40,893 nucleotides of DNA, from contig DQIP01000226.1 in NCBI GenBank assembly GCA_020793565.1, positions 1-40,893 of the forward strand, read 5' to 3'. A program made the position numbers and the translations under genes. This stretch comes from Candidatus Methanovorans sp. (GTDB lineage: Archaea > Halobacteriota > Methanosarcinia > Methanosarcinales > Methanosarcinaceae). Positions 17,237 through 25,588 of the stretch are shown here, piece after piece; position 1 is the stretch's first letter; each line of letters starts with the position of its first letter. The notes beneath the pieces are model-generated. The model was not told where the DNA came from, ran no database searches, and worked only from the letters and a program-made list of their open reading frames with translations.

Positions 17237-18730
17237 TTATCTGAGATTTTTCTCACAAAACTTTATTATCCTCGGGTCTTTTATCTCTTTTCCGATTACC
17301 AGCGCCTGTTTATAATGTTCAAGCGCTTTTTCCACCTGCCCAAGATGGCTGTAGGCTGAGCCGAGGTTTCCGAGATGAGCTCCTTCACCGCGCCTATCCC
17401 CGATTTCTCTTGAAATATCAAGTGCCTGTTTATAGTGTTCAAGCGCTTTTTCGACCTGCCCAAGAGCGCTGTGGGCTAACCCGAGGTTTCCAAGCCAAAC
17501 TCCTTCTTTGCGTCGATCCCCGATTTCTCTTGAAATCGCCAGCGCCTGTTCGTAATGTTCAATTGCTTTTTCCACCTGCCCCAAGGCGCTGTAGGCTGAG
17601 CCGAAGTTTCCGAGACGAGTTCCTTCACCGCGCCTATCCCCGATTTCTCTTGAAATATCAAGCGCTTGTTCGTAATGTTCAATCGCTTTTTCGACCTGCC
17701 CAAGATGGCTGTAGACTAACCCAAGGTTTCCGAGTGCATTTCCTTCACCGCGCCGATTCCCGATTTCTCTTAAAATATCAAGCGCCTGTTCGTAATGTTC
17801 AATCGCTTTTTCCACCTGCCAAAGAGCGCTGTAGGCATTGCCGAGGTTTCCGAGATGAGCTCCTTCACCGCGCCGATCCCCGATTTCTCTTGAAATGTCA
17901 AGCGCTTGTTCGTAATGTTCAATTGCTTTTTCGACCTGCCCCAGAGCGCTGTAGGCATTACCCAATCGACCAAGTGAATTGGCAATTCCAATTTTCGTTC
18001 CTGTTCTTTCGGAATAATCAAGGGATTTTTCAAAATACTTCAAAGCCTCGGCAGCATAACCCCTGAGCAATTTGATTATTCCCAGATTGTAGTTCCAATC
18101 AGCAAACTTGTATGGGTCGTCTATTCCTTTTTCCTGGTATTCCTTCAATAACCCCAAATAATGTTCCTGTCTCTCATCAAGTTGCTCCTTATCCAAAAAT
18201 ACAAGATTCGTATCTCCGAATTCAAGAGATGGTGTCACCTGCTCCCTACGTTCCATATCGAACTCAAAAACGGTTGTACGCCACGAAAAGAAATCCTGTG
18301 CCTCTTTAAGTATTATTGAAAGGGAAGCCACATTGATCCAGATTATGAGCGGGTGCTTGATATTCAGGAAATCCTCACGCATCATGTTTAAAAGAACAAG
18401 TGCTTCTGATCTTCCCTCGCTCGTCTTCCTGTCGATTGCTTCATTAAGACCGGAAACAAAAAATGCGATCTTTTTCTCCTTGATCTTTAAACTGTAGATT
18501 TTCGAATCCACAGCATCATTTAGAAGTTGCAGAAGGTTTGTCGAGTTTTCATCCATTTCGATATCATAGATAAAAATCTCATTGGCCACCCTATTTTTAA
18601 TTTCCGCATGAAGCGTGTCACACAAAACAGGTTCATTACAGCGCACAAAGGCAATAGTCAGGCCATCGGATATAGAAAGAAGAGTAATCATCTCATCCAG
18701 TCTGGAAAGATGTTCGGGTGTTAGTTCCAT
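17237..18730 (-). CDS. TPR-repeat protein with degenerate NTPase-like N-terminal domain
   Basis: 497 residues. The N-terminal part (about 1-170) has the alternating strands of a P-loop NTPase (TIAFVRCNEPVLCDTLHAEI, KKIAFFVSGLNEAI, HPLIIWINVASLSIIL, DFFSWRTTVFEF) but no Walker A lysine. Similar domains precede TPRs in many bacterial and archaeal proteins of unknown role. After a linker, TPR-like units of 40 residues fill the C-terminal half: one diverged unit, then six nearly identical units of the GQVEKAIEHYEQALDISREI type. The DNA shows matching 120-bp direct repeats, implying recent expansion. The start is ATG 18730, with AGGT eight bases ahead. It lies 33 bases downstream of the AAA ATPase on the same strand, so the two probably form one operon. 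The function is unknown; it may be a scaffold or sensor for the ATPase. Confidence 0.88.
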   Translation of the reverse strand: MELTPEHLSRLDEMITLLSISDGLTIAFVRCNEPVLCDTLHAEIKNRVANEIFIYDIEMDENSTNLLQLLNDAVDSKIYSLKIKEKKIAFFVSGLNEAIDRKTSEGRSEALVLLNMMREDFLNIKHPLIIWINVASLSIILKEAQDFFSWRTTVFEFDMERREQVTPSLEFGDTNLVFLDKEQLDERQEHYLGLLKEYQEKGIDDPYKFADWNYNLGIIKLLRGYAAEALKYFEKSLDYSERTGTKIGIANSLGRLGNAYSALGQVEKAIEHYEQALDISREIGDRRGEGAHLGNLGNAYSALWQVEKAIEHYEQALDILREIGNRRGEGNALGNLGLVYSHLGQVEKAIEHYEQALDISREIGDRRGEGTRLGNFGSAYSALGQVEKAIEHYEQALAISREIGDRRKEGVWLGNLGLAHSALGQVEKALEHYKQALDISREIGDRRGEGAHLGNLGSAYSHLGQVEKALEHYKQALVIGKEIKDPRIIKFCEKNLR

Positions 18731-18763
18731 ACTCGATACCTATTTTAAAATATTCCAGTTTAT

Positions 18764-20011
18764 TTAGTCCGGAAGCATTCCTTTTTCATCAAGGATCGAG
18801 CGGACAATCGGATTTAGATCGCACCAGCTTTCAGCATTCTTGTATTCAAGTACACTGAGATTATGCAGCAAGCCAACAAGTTGTTCATCACGCTTTATGT
18901 CTTTTGTACTGCATACATCCTGCAACACTTTGTAATCCCCATCACTCAACTGTGCCTTATAGAGATTCTTGAGCCCGTTTACTACTTCCACCGCAATATC
19001 CTTACTGATTGACGTTTTTCCCCTTGCAAGAGCCCGGATAGCCGAATCCCTGATTATCCTGATATATTCCCTCACAACCCCACCACTCATCTCAATAATA
19101 TATTTCAGGGCATCATCCTCAAATAAATCAATAGAGGCTCTTTTTGAAACAATCTCTTCCATAAAATCTATGCCTTTTTGATATTCAGACCCATCCCTTT
19201 TATGGATCTTTATATTCGGATGAATAATAACGTCACTGAAATTGATCCTTATCTGCATGAATTTTTCAGAACTCTTGAGAGATATGGGAAATGTATAGAT
19301 AATCTTACAAAGAGGCTGGGTCAACTGCGTTGCGTGATCATAAAAGAGATCCAGTGCCTTAGTATAATCGATCTTTTCCAGGTTGTCAATAATGACAAGA
19401 ACCTGTTTTTCGTTCTTTTCGATTTCTGCAATGGTGTCGTTGATTATGCTGATAAGTTCGGAAACACGCGGTTCGATTTCCTTTCGAACTTCAGTGCGGG
19501 TGATTGTTTCACTTTTCATTCTGCCCAAAATATTGATGAAATGAAATGGTAAATTGACACTAACTCCAGCCTCCTTACCATTGGTATCTATTTTGGTTTT
19601 TATAATAGAACTGCCCCACCGTTTTGCCCTCTCGTTAAGACTTTTCCCTAATTCCATACCATCTTCCTGCACCTTTTCAAGCATTTTCGCAAGAATTGAA
19701 AACACAACATCAACATAAGTTATGTCATTGATATCCAGAAGGTCTAAAACACTATAATCTACAACAAAAAACCTGTCATCAAGGTTTGAGATAAGCCGGT
19801 TCAGGGTGCTCGTCTTCCCTGAGCCACGGTGGCCTATGAAAAGAAACTTTATAGGTTCCCTTGTCTCCAATCCCAATTCAAGCCGGATTTGCAGTTCCTT
19901 GATATTGATTTCATTCTGCTCGATTTTAACATAATATTTTATTAATTCATCATTTACCAGGGCAATGTCTGGGTTGAATAAATGATAGATGTCCTTAAGG
20001 TCTCCGGGCAT
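18764..20011 (-). CDS. AAA/KAP-like P-loop ATPase paired with a TPR protein
   Basis: 415 residues and predicted cytoplasmic. The Walker A GHRGSGKTST is near residue 58 and the Walker B VLVIIDNLEKID near residue 210; a later MSGGVVREYIRIIRDSA resembles the sensor/lid region of ORC/Cdc6- and KAP-like ATPases. A C-terminal helical winged-helix-like part follows (QLVGLLHNLSVLEY). GAGGAAGTG before ATG 20011 supports the start. It is the first gene of a two-gene set with the TPR protein. The organisation resembles ATPase-plus-repeat-protein modules seen in signalling or defence, but no effector nuclease, protease or toxin domain is present in either protein, so a defence role is only a guess. Confidence 0.85.
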   Translation of the reverse strand: MPGDLKDIYHLFNPDIALVNDELIKYYVKIEQNEINIKELQIRLELGLETREPIKFLFIGHRGSGKTSTLNRLISNLDDRFFVVDYSVLDLLDINDITYVDVVFSILAKMLEKVQEDGMELGKSLNERAKRWGSSIIKTKIDTNGKEAGVSVNLPFHFINILGRMKSETITRTEVRKEIEPRVSELISIINDTIAEIEKNEKQVLVIIDNLEKIDYTKALDLFYDHATQLTQPLCKIIYTFPISLKSSEKFMQIRINFSDVIIHPNIKIHKRDGSEYQKGIDFMEEIVSKRASIDLFEDDALKYIIEMSGGVVREYIRIIRDSAIRALARGKTSISKDIAVEVVNGLKNLYKAQLSDGDYKVLQDVCSTKDIKRDEQLVGLLHNLSVLEYKNAESWCDLNPIVRSILDEKGMLPD

Positions 20012-20294
20012 TAGTTACACTTCCTCTTTAAGAAAACCATAAAGCATACTTAAAAGTATCTTGATTCAGTTAAATTGCTTTAAATCTACAAATAACATTT
20101 GCTTTTATTTGACTTTTCAAGCCAGTCGAAGGTATCTTAATTGCAGAAACCTACGATTCGCCACCCGGAACAAATGCAGTAGGACAAAACGCAAGATAAA
20201 ATAAGAACTGGAATAAGAAAACAAAAACAAAATAAATTATTGGGCGGGTGAAATACAATATGTATTACGCCTACCCAAAATGTGATCGAAAAGA
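20012..20294. other. Intergenic region upstream of the AAA/TPR operon
   Basis: About 280 bases between the AAA ATPase start and the TRAM gene stop. It is AT-rich, and the part next to 20011 should hold the AAA/TPR promoter. I see no repeat or gene in it. Confidence 0.5.
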
Positions 20295-20504
20295 TTACTC
20301 ATCTGCAATCTCAGCGAATGCGAACTTGCGCATTACTTTTGTTACTTTAATTGCTACTTCGTCTCCTACTTTTGCGTTTGGCACAAAGATAACAAAGCCT
20401 TTTACTCTTGCAATTCCGTCTCCTTCTCTTGCAATGTCTTCAATCGTTACATCGTATGCTTCGCCCTCTTCTACCGGAGCACTTCTATCCATGTTGTTAA
20501 ACAA
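20295..20504 (-). CDS. Small TRAM-domain RNA-binding protein
   Basis: 69 residues made almost entirely of one TRAM domain (YDVTIEDIAREGDGIARVKG, FVIFVPNAKVGDEVAIKVTKV, KFAFAE). Single TRAM proteins in methanogens bind RNA and act as cold-shock-like chaperones. The start is probably TTG at 20504, preceded by GGACGTGA at a suitable distance and giving the Met-Phe N-terminus I associate with these proteins; ATG 20492 would shorten it by four residues and has no site. It is divergent from the GerW gene, and the spacer carries repeat D3. Confidence 0.9.
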   Translation of the reverse strand: MFNNMDRSAPVEEGEAYDVTIEDIAREGDGIARVKGFVIFVPNAKVGDEVAIKVTKVMRKFAFAEIADE

Positions 20505-20710
20505 AATCTTTCACGTCCTTTAATTTTTGGATTGCCATCAATCATGGAAAAATCAACTGCAAAAATAGTAAATCCCATTTAATGCTGTATATCTTTAAAC
20601 CAAAATGACTTTAATCTGTAATTCACTCTAAAGTAATTAGAAGTATATATAGATTTGCCTGGCATTAGTATCTCTTGCGAACTGTTTGGTTTTCTTCTGC
20701 AAGTTGCCAT

Positions 20711-20790
20711 ATTCGGTTTTTTATAGCATATAATTAATAAGATTATATAGTCCGAGTTAATTCGACCGTAGCAAGGATTTCTCGTATTGG
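20711..20790. repeat. Dispersed intergenic repeat, copy D3 (core GTTAATTCGACCG)
   Basis: Close match to 4079-4160 over about 75 bp: a GTTTTTTAT run, CATATAAT, GATTATATAGTCCGAGTTAA and TTCGACCG, then a GGATTTCTCG tail. The core is at 20756-20768. It lies between the divergent TRAM and GerW genes. The remainder of 20505-20912 is AT-rich, without a gene. Confidence 0.6.
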
Positions 20791-20912
20791 TTTTAGTACT
20801 TCTGCTGACACTGTAAAACACTTAACTTGAGATGTCCAAATTGTCAAGGGTTACTTTTTTACATCAAGAGTATCTAACTTGAAATATATATTGAACCTAT
20901 GGGAGTAAAAGT

Positions 20913-21335
20913 ATGAGCGTAGAGAACATAATAAAAGAAATAACAGGTGAGCTTGAACGATTGGTTACCACAAAGACCGTTATCGGAGAACCCGTGGAAG
21001 CCGCCGGAAAGACGATCATTCCGGTTACAAAGGTGTCATTTGGATTCGGCAGCGGCGGCGGAGAGGGAAAAGGCGACAAAGGTGAGACCGGCTTTGGTGG
21101 CGGAGGCGGCGCGGGTGCGAAGATCGAACCTATTGCATTCATTGTTGTTTCTGAAAACGAAACACGCTTGCTCACGGTTTCAGGCAAGACCGACCTGGGC
21201 AAGATTATAGAATCCGTGCCGGAAGTTCTCGACAAGATCAAGTCGATCAAGAGCAATATGGGGAAGAAGAAAGGAAAGCCAGAAGTTAGCGAAGAAACTA
21301 AAGAAGATGAAGAACAAGACGCGGGCAGCGAATAA
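20913..21335 (+). CDS. GerW/YtfJ-family protein
   Basis: 140 residues. The GerW (YtfJ) domain spans about 1-110: an N-terminal helix (VENIIKEITGELERL), a GEPVEAAGKTIIPVTKVSFGFG strand pair, a glycine-rich loop of GGGEGKGDKGETGFGGGGG type and a PIAFIVVSENE strand. The C-terminal tail is charged (Lys then Glu/Asp). YtfJ is known from spore-forming Firmicutes but is also widespread in archaea, where the role is unknown. GGGAG precedes ATG 20913. The next gene is DUF2953 (YtfI-like), the same pairing as ytfI/ytfJ in Bacillus, so the two probably function together at the membrane. Confidence 0.9.
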   Translation: MSVENIIKEITGELERLVTTKTVIGEPVEAAGKTIIPVTKVSFGFGSGGGEGKGDKGETGFGGGGGAGAKIEPIAFIVVSENETRLLTVSGKTDLGKIIESVPEVLDKIKSIKSNMGKKKGKPEVSEETKEDEEQDAGSE

Positions 21336-21371
21336 TATCCACAGACCCTGCCCTGCCGGACTTCAACATTC

Positions 21372-22004
21372 ATGTTGCCTGTAATTTATGCAGCGTTAGC
21401 CCTTATCGTTTTATTTATCGGGTTAGTGGTATTTGCCGCATTTGATGTGACCATTGATGTAAAGATAAAAATGGCCCGGGTTAGCCGGCACATAACCATC
21501 AAGTGGATGGGAGTATCATATAAGTTCAGGAATGGAAATGGAAACTCGGCAAAACAAAAGGATAAACAGGCAAAATCTAAGAAAGTGAAAACCAAAAAGA
21601 AAACGAAAACAAGCAGCATTGGAATTTCCAGTTGGTTCAGGATTACCAGGACAATACAAAAACCGGTTATCAGATTCATCAAAGATATTTTAGGAGTAGT
21701 TAAGTTTCGTAAGATATCCTGTGACCTGACATTCGGTTTTTCCGACCCTGCCGATACCGGCATATTGTCTGGTCTCCTGTATGGTTTGAAAGGGTTGTTC
21801 GCCAAAAGATGCAGTGTTTTTGACTTTTCGATAGATCCACAATTTCAGGACGAGATATTTGACCTCCATGTTTTCACCAACATTCGGTTCAGAATAAGTT
21901 CTCTTATTTTTGCTGTTTTCAGGTTTGTGACCAACAGAAAGGTTTTGGGCGCGGCATGGTTGGTTTTCAGGCAACGGCGTGCATCAAAACCAAATATGTT
22001 CTGA
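21372..22004 (+). CDS. DUF2953 (YtfI-like) membrane-anchored protein
   Basis: 210 residues. One N-terminal membrane helix (about residues 3-27) is followed by a strand, a Lys-rich linker (about 58-82) and the DUF2953 segment, with FRKISCDLTFGFSDPADTGILSGL and FDFSIDPQFQDEIFDLHV. It lies 36 bases after the GerW gene. In Firmicutes the DUF2953 protein YtfI partners YtfJ; the archaeal role is not known. The C-terminus is basic (RQRRASKP). Confidence 0.85.
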   Translation: MLPVIYAALALIVLFIGLVVFAAFDVTIDVKIKMARVSRHITIKWMGVSYKFRNGNGNSAKQKDKQAKSKKVKTKKKTKTSSIGISSWFRITRTIQKPVIRFIKDILGVVKFRKISCDLTFGFSDPADTGILSGLLYGLKGLFAKRCSVFDFSIDPQFQDEIFDLHVFTNIRFRISSLIFAVFRFVTNRKVLGAAWLVFRQRRASKPNMF

Positions 22005-22103
22005 GTACTTACTTGACGATTTTCATCAAAGGAAGGGGCAATTTGCCGTAGGCAGCGTATCCAACCGTACACAAAAATAAACTGCAAGCACATACCATCA
22101 TCA

Positions 22104-22210
22104 CAGGCCGTCCCAAAAGTCCAAAAAATGGAACTTTTTGACCTTGGTTTTTGATTTAAAGGCCAAATTGAACTCCATTTTCATGGGAATTTTAGTTTTG
22201 GGATAACCTG
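22104..22210. mobile_element. 107-bp inverted-repeat IS remnant
   Basis: The left end CAGGCCGTCCCAAAA and the right end, read inward as CAGGTTATCCCAAAA, match at 12 of 15 positions. ATCA directly flanks both sides (22100-22103 and 22211-22214) and may be a 4-bp target duplication. Ends with TCCCAAAA are seen in several IS families. There is no coding sequence inside. Confidence 0.5.
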
Positions 22211-22307
22211 ATCACCTCATTTTTTTGTGTTCAATGGATCGATCCATGCCTGTTTATAGCAGATCAATGGCAAGATATTCACCGCCTGCGGCAGCCACCA
22301 TACTGTG

Positions 22308-22421
22308 TTTTTAGATGCTTCAGATCTTGCATGCATGGAACAGGGGAAGATCAAAAAGATTGCAACCTTTGACAAGGATTTTCCCAAAATAAAAGATGTT
22401 GAAATTGTGGGAGGTCCATAA
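22308..22421 (+). pseudogene. C-terminal fragment of a PIN-domain (VapC-like) toxin
   Basis: The frame reads FLDASDLACMEQGKIKKIA, then TFDKDFPKIKDVEIVGGP and a stop. This is the conserved C-terminal third of a PIN nuclease: an Asp in a helix, then the TFDKDF acidic motif. The upstream sequence in this frame is not PIN-like and contains a GCCTGCGGC palindrome at 22284-22292, so the gene body has been lost. No antitoxin is found nearby. Confidence 0.65.
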
Positions 22422-22666
22422 AGTACCACAAAGACCAACAATCATCAACTATCAATATTTAATAAGATAAACGTATTTGTTTAAAAAACTAAAACCAATC
22501 TTATGACCGCATAGGCAGTGCATCTTAAGGACCGATTACCTTGTTATGCATTGGACTGTAATTCATTGGTAACGGCGAGGTACGCCGCCTGCGGCGGATC
22601 GTTAATTTGGAACCAAGAACAGGTACAAGTACAAGCACAAGAACAGATAAACAAGATACCGGAAAC
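22422..22666. other. Intergenic region with a GC palindrome before the beta-RFAP synthase gene
   Basis: It holds a strong palindrome, CGCCGCCTGCGGCG, near 22583, and a short purine-rich ACAAG-type repeat at about 22622-22645. The upstream operon promoter is expected here, but no clear TATA box stands out. Confidence 0.5.
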
Positions 22667-23632
22667 ATGATAAAAATAATATCCCCATCCAGACTCCACC
22701 TTACGCTCATCGACCTGAACGCCGGGATTGGCAGGGTTGATGGCAGTGTTGGTATTACACTTGATTCGCCGCACATATGCATCTCGGCTGAAAAAGCGGA
22801 TTCCATAGAAGTTATCGGAAAATCGCATCTTTCCGACAGGATGCTGGCAGCGGCAGAAGCGGTTATGCCGGATAGCTGCGGCATCAGGATAACGATCGAA
22901 GAAGATATGCCGGACCACGTGGGACTAGGTTCCGGCACACAGTCTGCATTATGCGCCGCTATGGCTGTCAATGAACTATACGCTCTCGGCATGAGTGTAA
23001 GGGAACTTGCGATCGCGGTCGGTCGCGGGGGGACGTCCGGAATAGGTGTGGCATCCTTTAAGAGCGGCGGATTCCTGGTGGACGGGGGGCACAGGTTCAG
23101 CGACAAGGGCGCATTCTCCCCTTCTGCTGCAAGCCGTGCAGACCCTGCACCGATCCTTTTCAGGCACGATTTTCCAGACTGGGATATCATACTTGCACTT
23201 CCTGATACGAAAGGTGCACATGATGTGCAGGAAGTGGACATATTCAAGCAGGTTTGCCCTATCCCACTGCGTGAGGTCCAGGACATCTCGCATACGATCC
23301 TGATGCAGGTGATGCCAGCAATAATAGAAGGTGACATTGAAAATTTCGGGTGTGCGGTGAATCATATCCAGGCTGTGGGATTCAAGAGACGTGAGATTGA
23401 ACTCCAGTCGCAACCTGTCAGGGATATTATTGAGTTTATGCAGGACAGCGGCACCTACGGTGCAGGCATGAGTTCGTTCGGACCGGCAGTGTATGGGTTT
23501 ATTGATAGCAAAATACAGGGTAAGCGGATACAAAAGGATGTGCAGGATATACTGGATGAAACTATTGGCGGCAGTGTTATGATCACACATGCGAACAATA
23601 GCGGTGCGATGATCACAGATACGGAGGCTTGA
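22667..23632 (+). CDS. Beta-ribofuranosylaminobenzene 5'-phosphate synthase
   Basis: 321 residues of the GHMP-kinase-like fold. It joins p-hydroxybenzoate (or p-aminobenzoate) with phosphoribosyl pyrophosphate, releasing CO2 and PPi, as the first committed step of methanopterin synthesis. Visible motifs are the N-terminal ISPSRLHLTLIDLNAGIGRVDGS, the phosphate-binding loop DHVGLGSGTQSALCAAMAV near residue 83, GRGGTSGIGVASFKSGGFLVDGG near residue 118 and a late AGMSSFGPAVYGF. The start is ATG 22667; the 20 upstream residues in frame are low-complexity. The stop overlaps the ribosome binding region of NOP5, so this begins a three-gene operon with NOP5 and fibrillarin. The pathway is typical of methanogens, methanotrophic archaea and relatives. 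Confidence 0.93.
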   Translation: MIKIISPSRLHLTLIDLNAGIGRVDGSVGITLDSPHICISAEKADSIEVIGKSHLSDRMLAAAEAVMPDSCGIRITIEEDMPDHVGLGSGTQSALCAAMAVNELYALGMSVRELAIAVGRGGTSGIGVASFKSGGFLVDGGHRFSDKGAFSPSAASRADPAPILFRHDFPDWDIILALPDTKGAHDVQEVDIFKQVCPIPLREVQDISHTILMQVMPAIIEGDIENFGCAVNHIQAVGFKRREIELQSQPVRDIIEFMQDSGTYGAGMSSFGPAVYGFIDSKIQGKRIQKDVQDILDETIGGSVMITHANNSGAMITDTEA

Positions 23633-23633
23633 T

Positions 23634-24674
23634 TTGAGAATTATCACATGGTTTGGGACACTGACACCTGGTGAAAACGGCAGTGTGGCGGAATGGGAAC
23701 TGTTCCCAAAGGATACGGATGCGCTTGCAAGGATGCTGGTTCAGCCAAAAGAACCGGGTATGGACATGCCACCGGCAGGTTTTGAGCTTCGAGCTGCTGC
23801 GATAGAATGTGGTTTTGTCACTTCAAATGACGAATATAATGAACTCCTGCGTGATGTGAGTATCCGTGCTGCAAAGTACCGGATATCTAGCGGTACGCCG
23901 GATATGGGTATGATCCAGGCAGTCGAGGCGCTGGATGATATTAGTGAGACTGCAAATACCCTCTCCGAGCGGCTGGCTGAATGGTACGGGCTGTACTTCC
24001 CTGAAGTGGGGCTCTCATCCGAAACGCTTGCAAGGTTTGTTGCGAAATATGGTTCAAGATCCGGCATATCGCCTGACGATGACCTATATGGGAAGGCGGC
24101 TTCATCAATGGGAGCAGAACTTACCGGGCTGGATGAGGAACTGGTAAAGGGTTTTGCAGGTAATATCTGCACCATGTACGACACTCGCAGCCGGATAGAA
24201 GAGTATATTGTAACAAGCATGGAGTCTTCTGCACCAAACCTTACAAATATCGCTGGCGCACTGATCGGTGCCCGCCTGGTGAGCATGGCAGGCGGCCTTG
24301 AGCGGCTGGCGCGTTTCCCATCCAGCACGGTTCAGGTAATTGGTGCGAACAGGGCACTTTTCAAGCACCTGCGCGGACGTGCGCCGTCTCCGAAACACGG
24401 AATCATATTCAATCATCCGCATATAAGGAATGCCCTGTGGTGGCAGAGGGGAAAGATCGCACGCGCGCTCGCTGCAAAGATATCCCTCGCAGTGCGTATG
24501 GATGTGTATTCCGGCGAACTGAATGAATCGCTTAAAACTGGGCTTGATAAAAAGATCGAGAGTATCAGGGCAGCCAACCCGAAACCACCGAAGCGGGATA
24601 ACAAAGGTGGCAGGGGAAAGGGCAGTCATAAGAACAAATATAAAAAAAATGAAAAGACAGGGGGCAGGAAATAG
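23634..24674 (+). CDS. NOP5/NOP56-family C/D box sRNP protein
   Basis: 346 residues. A core protein of the archaeal 2'-O-methylation complex, bridging L7Ae-bound C/D RNA to fibrillarin. The N-terminal domain binds fibrillarin; a coiled coil spans about 85-180; the NOP domain follows (SAPNLTNIAGALIGARLVS, ERLARFPSSTVQVIGANRALF, PSPKHGIIFNHP). The tail after residue 310 is Lys/Gly-rich, as in archaeal homologues. The start is TTG 23634, one base after the previous stop and seven bases after a strong GGAGG. It is followed directly by fibrillarin with no gap. Confidence 0.95.
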   Translation: MRIITWFGTLTPGENGSVAEWELFPKDTDALARMLVQPKEPGMDMPPAGFELRAAAIECGFVTSNDEYNELLRDVSIRAAKYRISSGTPDMGMIQAVEALDDISETANTLSERLAEWYGLYFPEVGLSSETLARFVAKYGSRSGISPDDDLYGKAASSMGAELTGLDEELVKGFAGNICTMYDTRSRIEEYIVTSMESSAPNLTNIAGALIGARLVSMAGGLERLARFPSSTVQVIGANRALFKHLRGRAPSPKHGIIFNHPHIRNALWWQRGKIARALAAKISLAVRMDVYSGELNESLKTGLDKKIESIRAANPKPPKRDNKGGRGKGSHKNKYKKNEKTGGRK

Positions 24675-25358
24675 ATGTCACCGAAAGAAGTGTCAGCCGG
24701 TATTTTTGAGATCACAAATAGAGGCGGCAAGCAACTTGCCACGAAAAATCTTGTTCCCGGCACGAGCGTGTATGGGGAAAAACTCGTTGGGATCGAAGAC
24801 TGTGAGTACCGGATATGGAATCCGAAACGCAGCAAACTTGCTGCGATGGTGATCAAAAAGTTTAACGTTCCGATAGCACAGGATTCGAAGGTGTTGTACC
24901 TGGGCGCGGCATCCGGCACGACCGTGAGCCATGTTTCGGATATTGTCCCGGACGGGATCGTATATGCCGTGGAGTTCTCACCGCGTACAATGCGGGATCT
25001 GATCGGACTTTGCGACGTGCGCCCGAATATTGTCCCGATACTTGCTGATGCCAATCGACCGCAGTTATATGCGCATATTGTTGAGGAAGTAGACGTGATC
25101 TTCCAGGATGTTGCACAGCCAAACCAGAGTGAGATCGCAGTATTGAATGCGAAACGGTTCCTTAAAAGAGACGGTAACCTGTTGCTTTCGATCAAGGCGC
25201 GAAGCATCGATACTGTTGCAAATCCAAAGAAGGTGTTCAAGGAAGAGGTAAGGAAACTGGAGCACGGGTTTGATGTCGGTTTTAAGGTGCTGGATAGTCG
25301 GGAACTTGCACCGTTCCATGAAGATCATCTTGGAATTTTGGCGCGGGTTCGAAATTAA
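24675..25358 (+). CDS. flpA: Fibrillarin-like rRNA/tRNA 2'-O-methyltransferase
   Basis: 227 residues. The SAM-dependent enzyme of the C/D box sRNP. An N-terminal beta domain (about 1-55) is followed by the methyltransferase core: motif I VLYLGAASGTTVSHVSDIV, motif II VYAVEFSPRTMRDL, VDVIFQDVAQPNQ and LLLSIKARSID. The conserved fibrillarin catalytic set is consistent with the Lys, Asp and late Lys/His seen in these motifs. The ATG begins on the base after the NOP5 stop. Length and order are typical of euryarchaea. Confidence 0.96.
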   Translation: MSPKEVSAGIFEITNRGGKQLATKNLVPGTSVYGEKLVGIEDCEYRIWNPKRSKLAAMVIKKFNVPIAQDSKVLYLGAASGTTVSHVSDIVPDGIVYAVEFSPRTMRDLIGLCDVRPNIVPILADANRPQLYAHIVEEVDVIFQDVAQPNQSEIAVLNAKRFLKRDGNLLLSIKARSIDTVANPKKVFKEEVRKLEHGFDVGFKVLDSRELAPFHEDHLGILARVRN

Positions 25359-25507
25359 AGGTGCGCCGCTGATTATGTGATCGATGTGGGTGAACATGGA
25401 TTCTGTGTTGTAATTCTTGCCATTTGACGATGGTAAATCCAGTTGTGCGATAAATGAATGCTGTGCAGTTTGTTGACTTGATGTCAAGACCAACTGGACA
25501 TATAAGA

Positions 25508-25588
25508 TTCGGATTGTAATTATAATGATTGTATTCCGAAAGTTATATCAATTATTCGGATCGTAAGTATAATGATCATGATCCGAAA
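25508..25588 (+). promoter_or_regulatory. Duplicated palindromic operator over the start of the DUF234 ATPase gene
   Basis: Two 34-bp direct copies lie at 25508-25541 and 25555-25588, offset by 47 bp. Each begins TTCGGAT and ends in an inverted TCCGAAA, with shared interior TATAATGAT. The second copy covers both possible ATG starts (25572 and 25578). This arrangement suits repression by a dimeric regulator, perhaps the gene product itself; this is inference. Confidence 0.55.

Noticed and set aside
17237-17980. 120-bp direct repeats considered as a CRISPR or minisatellite array
   Set aside because: The units are contiguous, without spacers, and encode in-frame TPRs.
17410-18066. Plus-strand 218-residue frame
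   Set aside because: Periodic antisense shadow of the TPR array.
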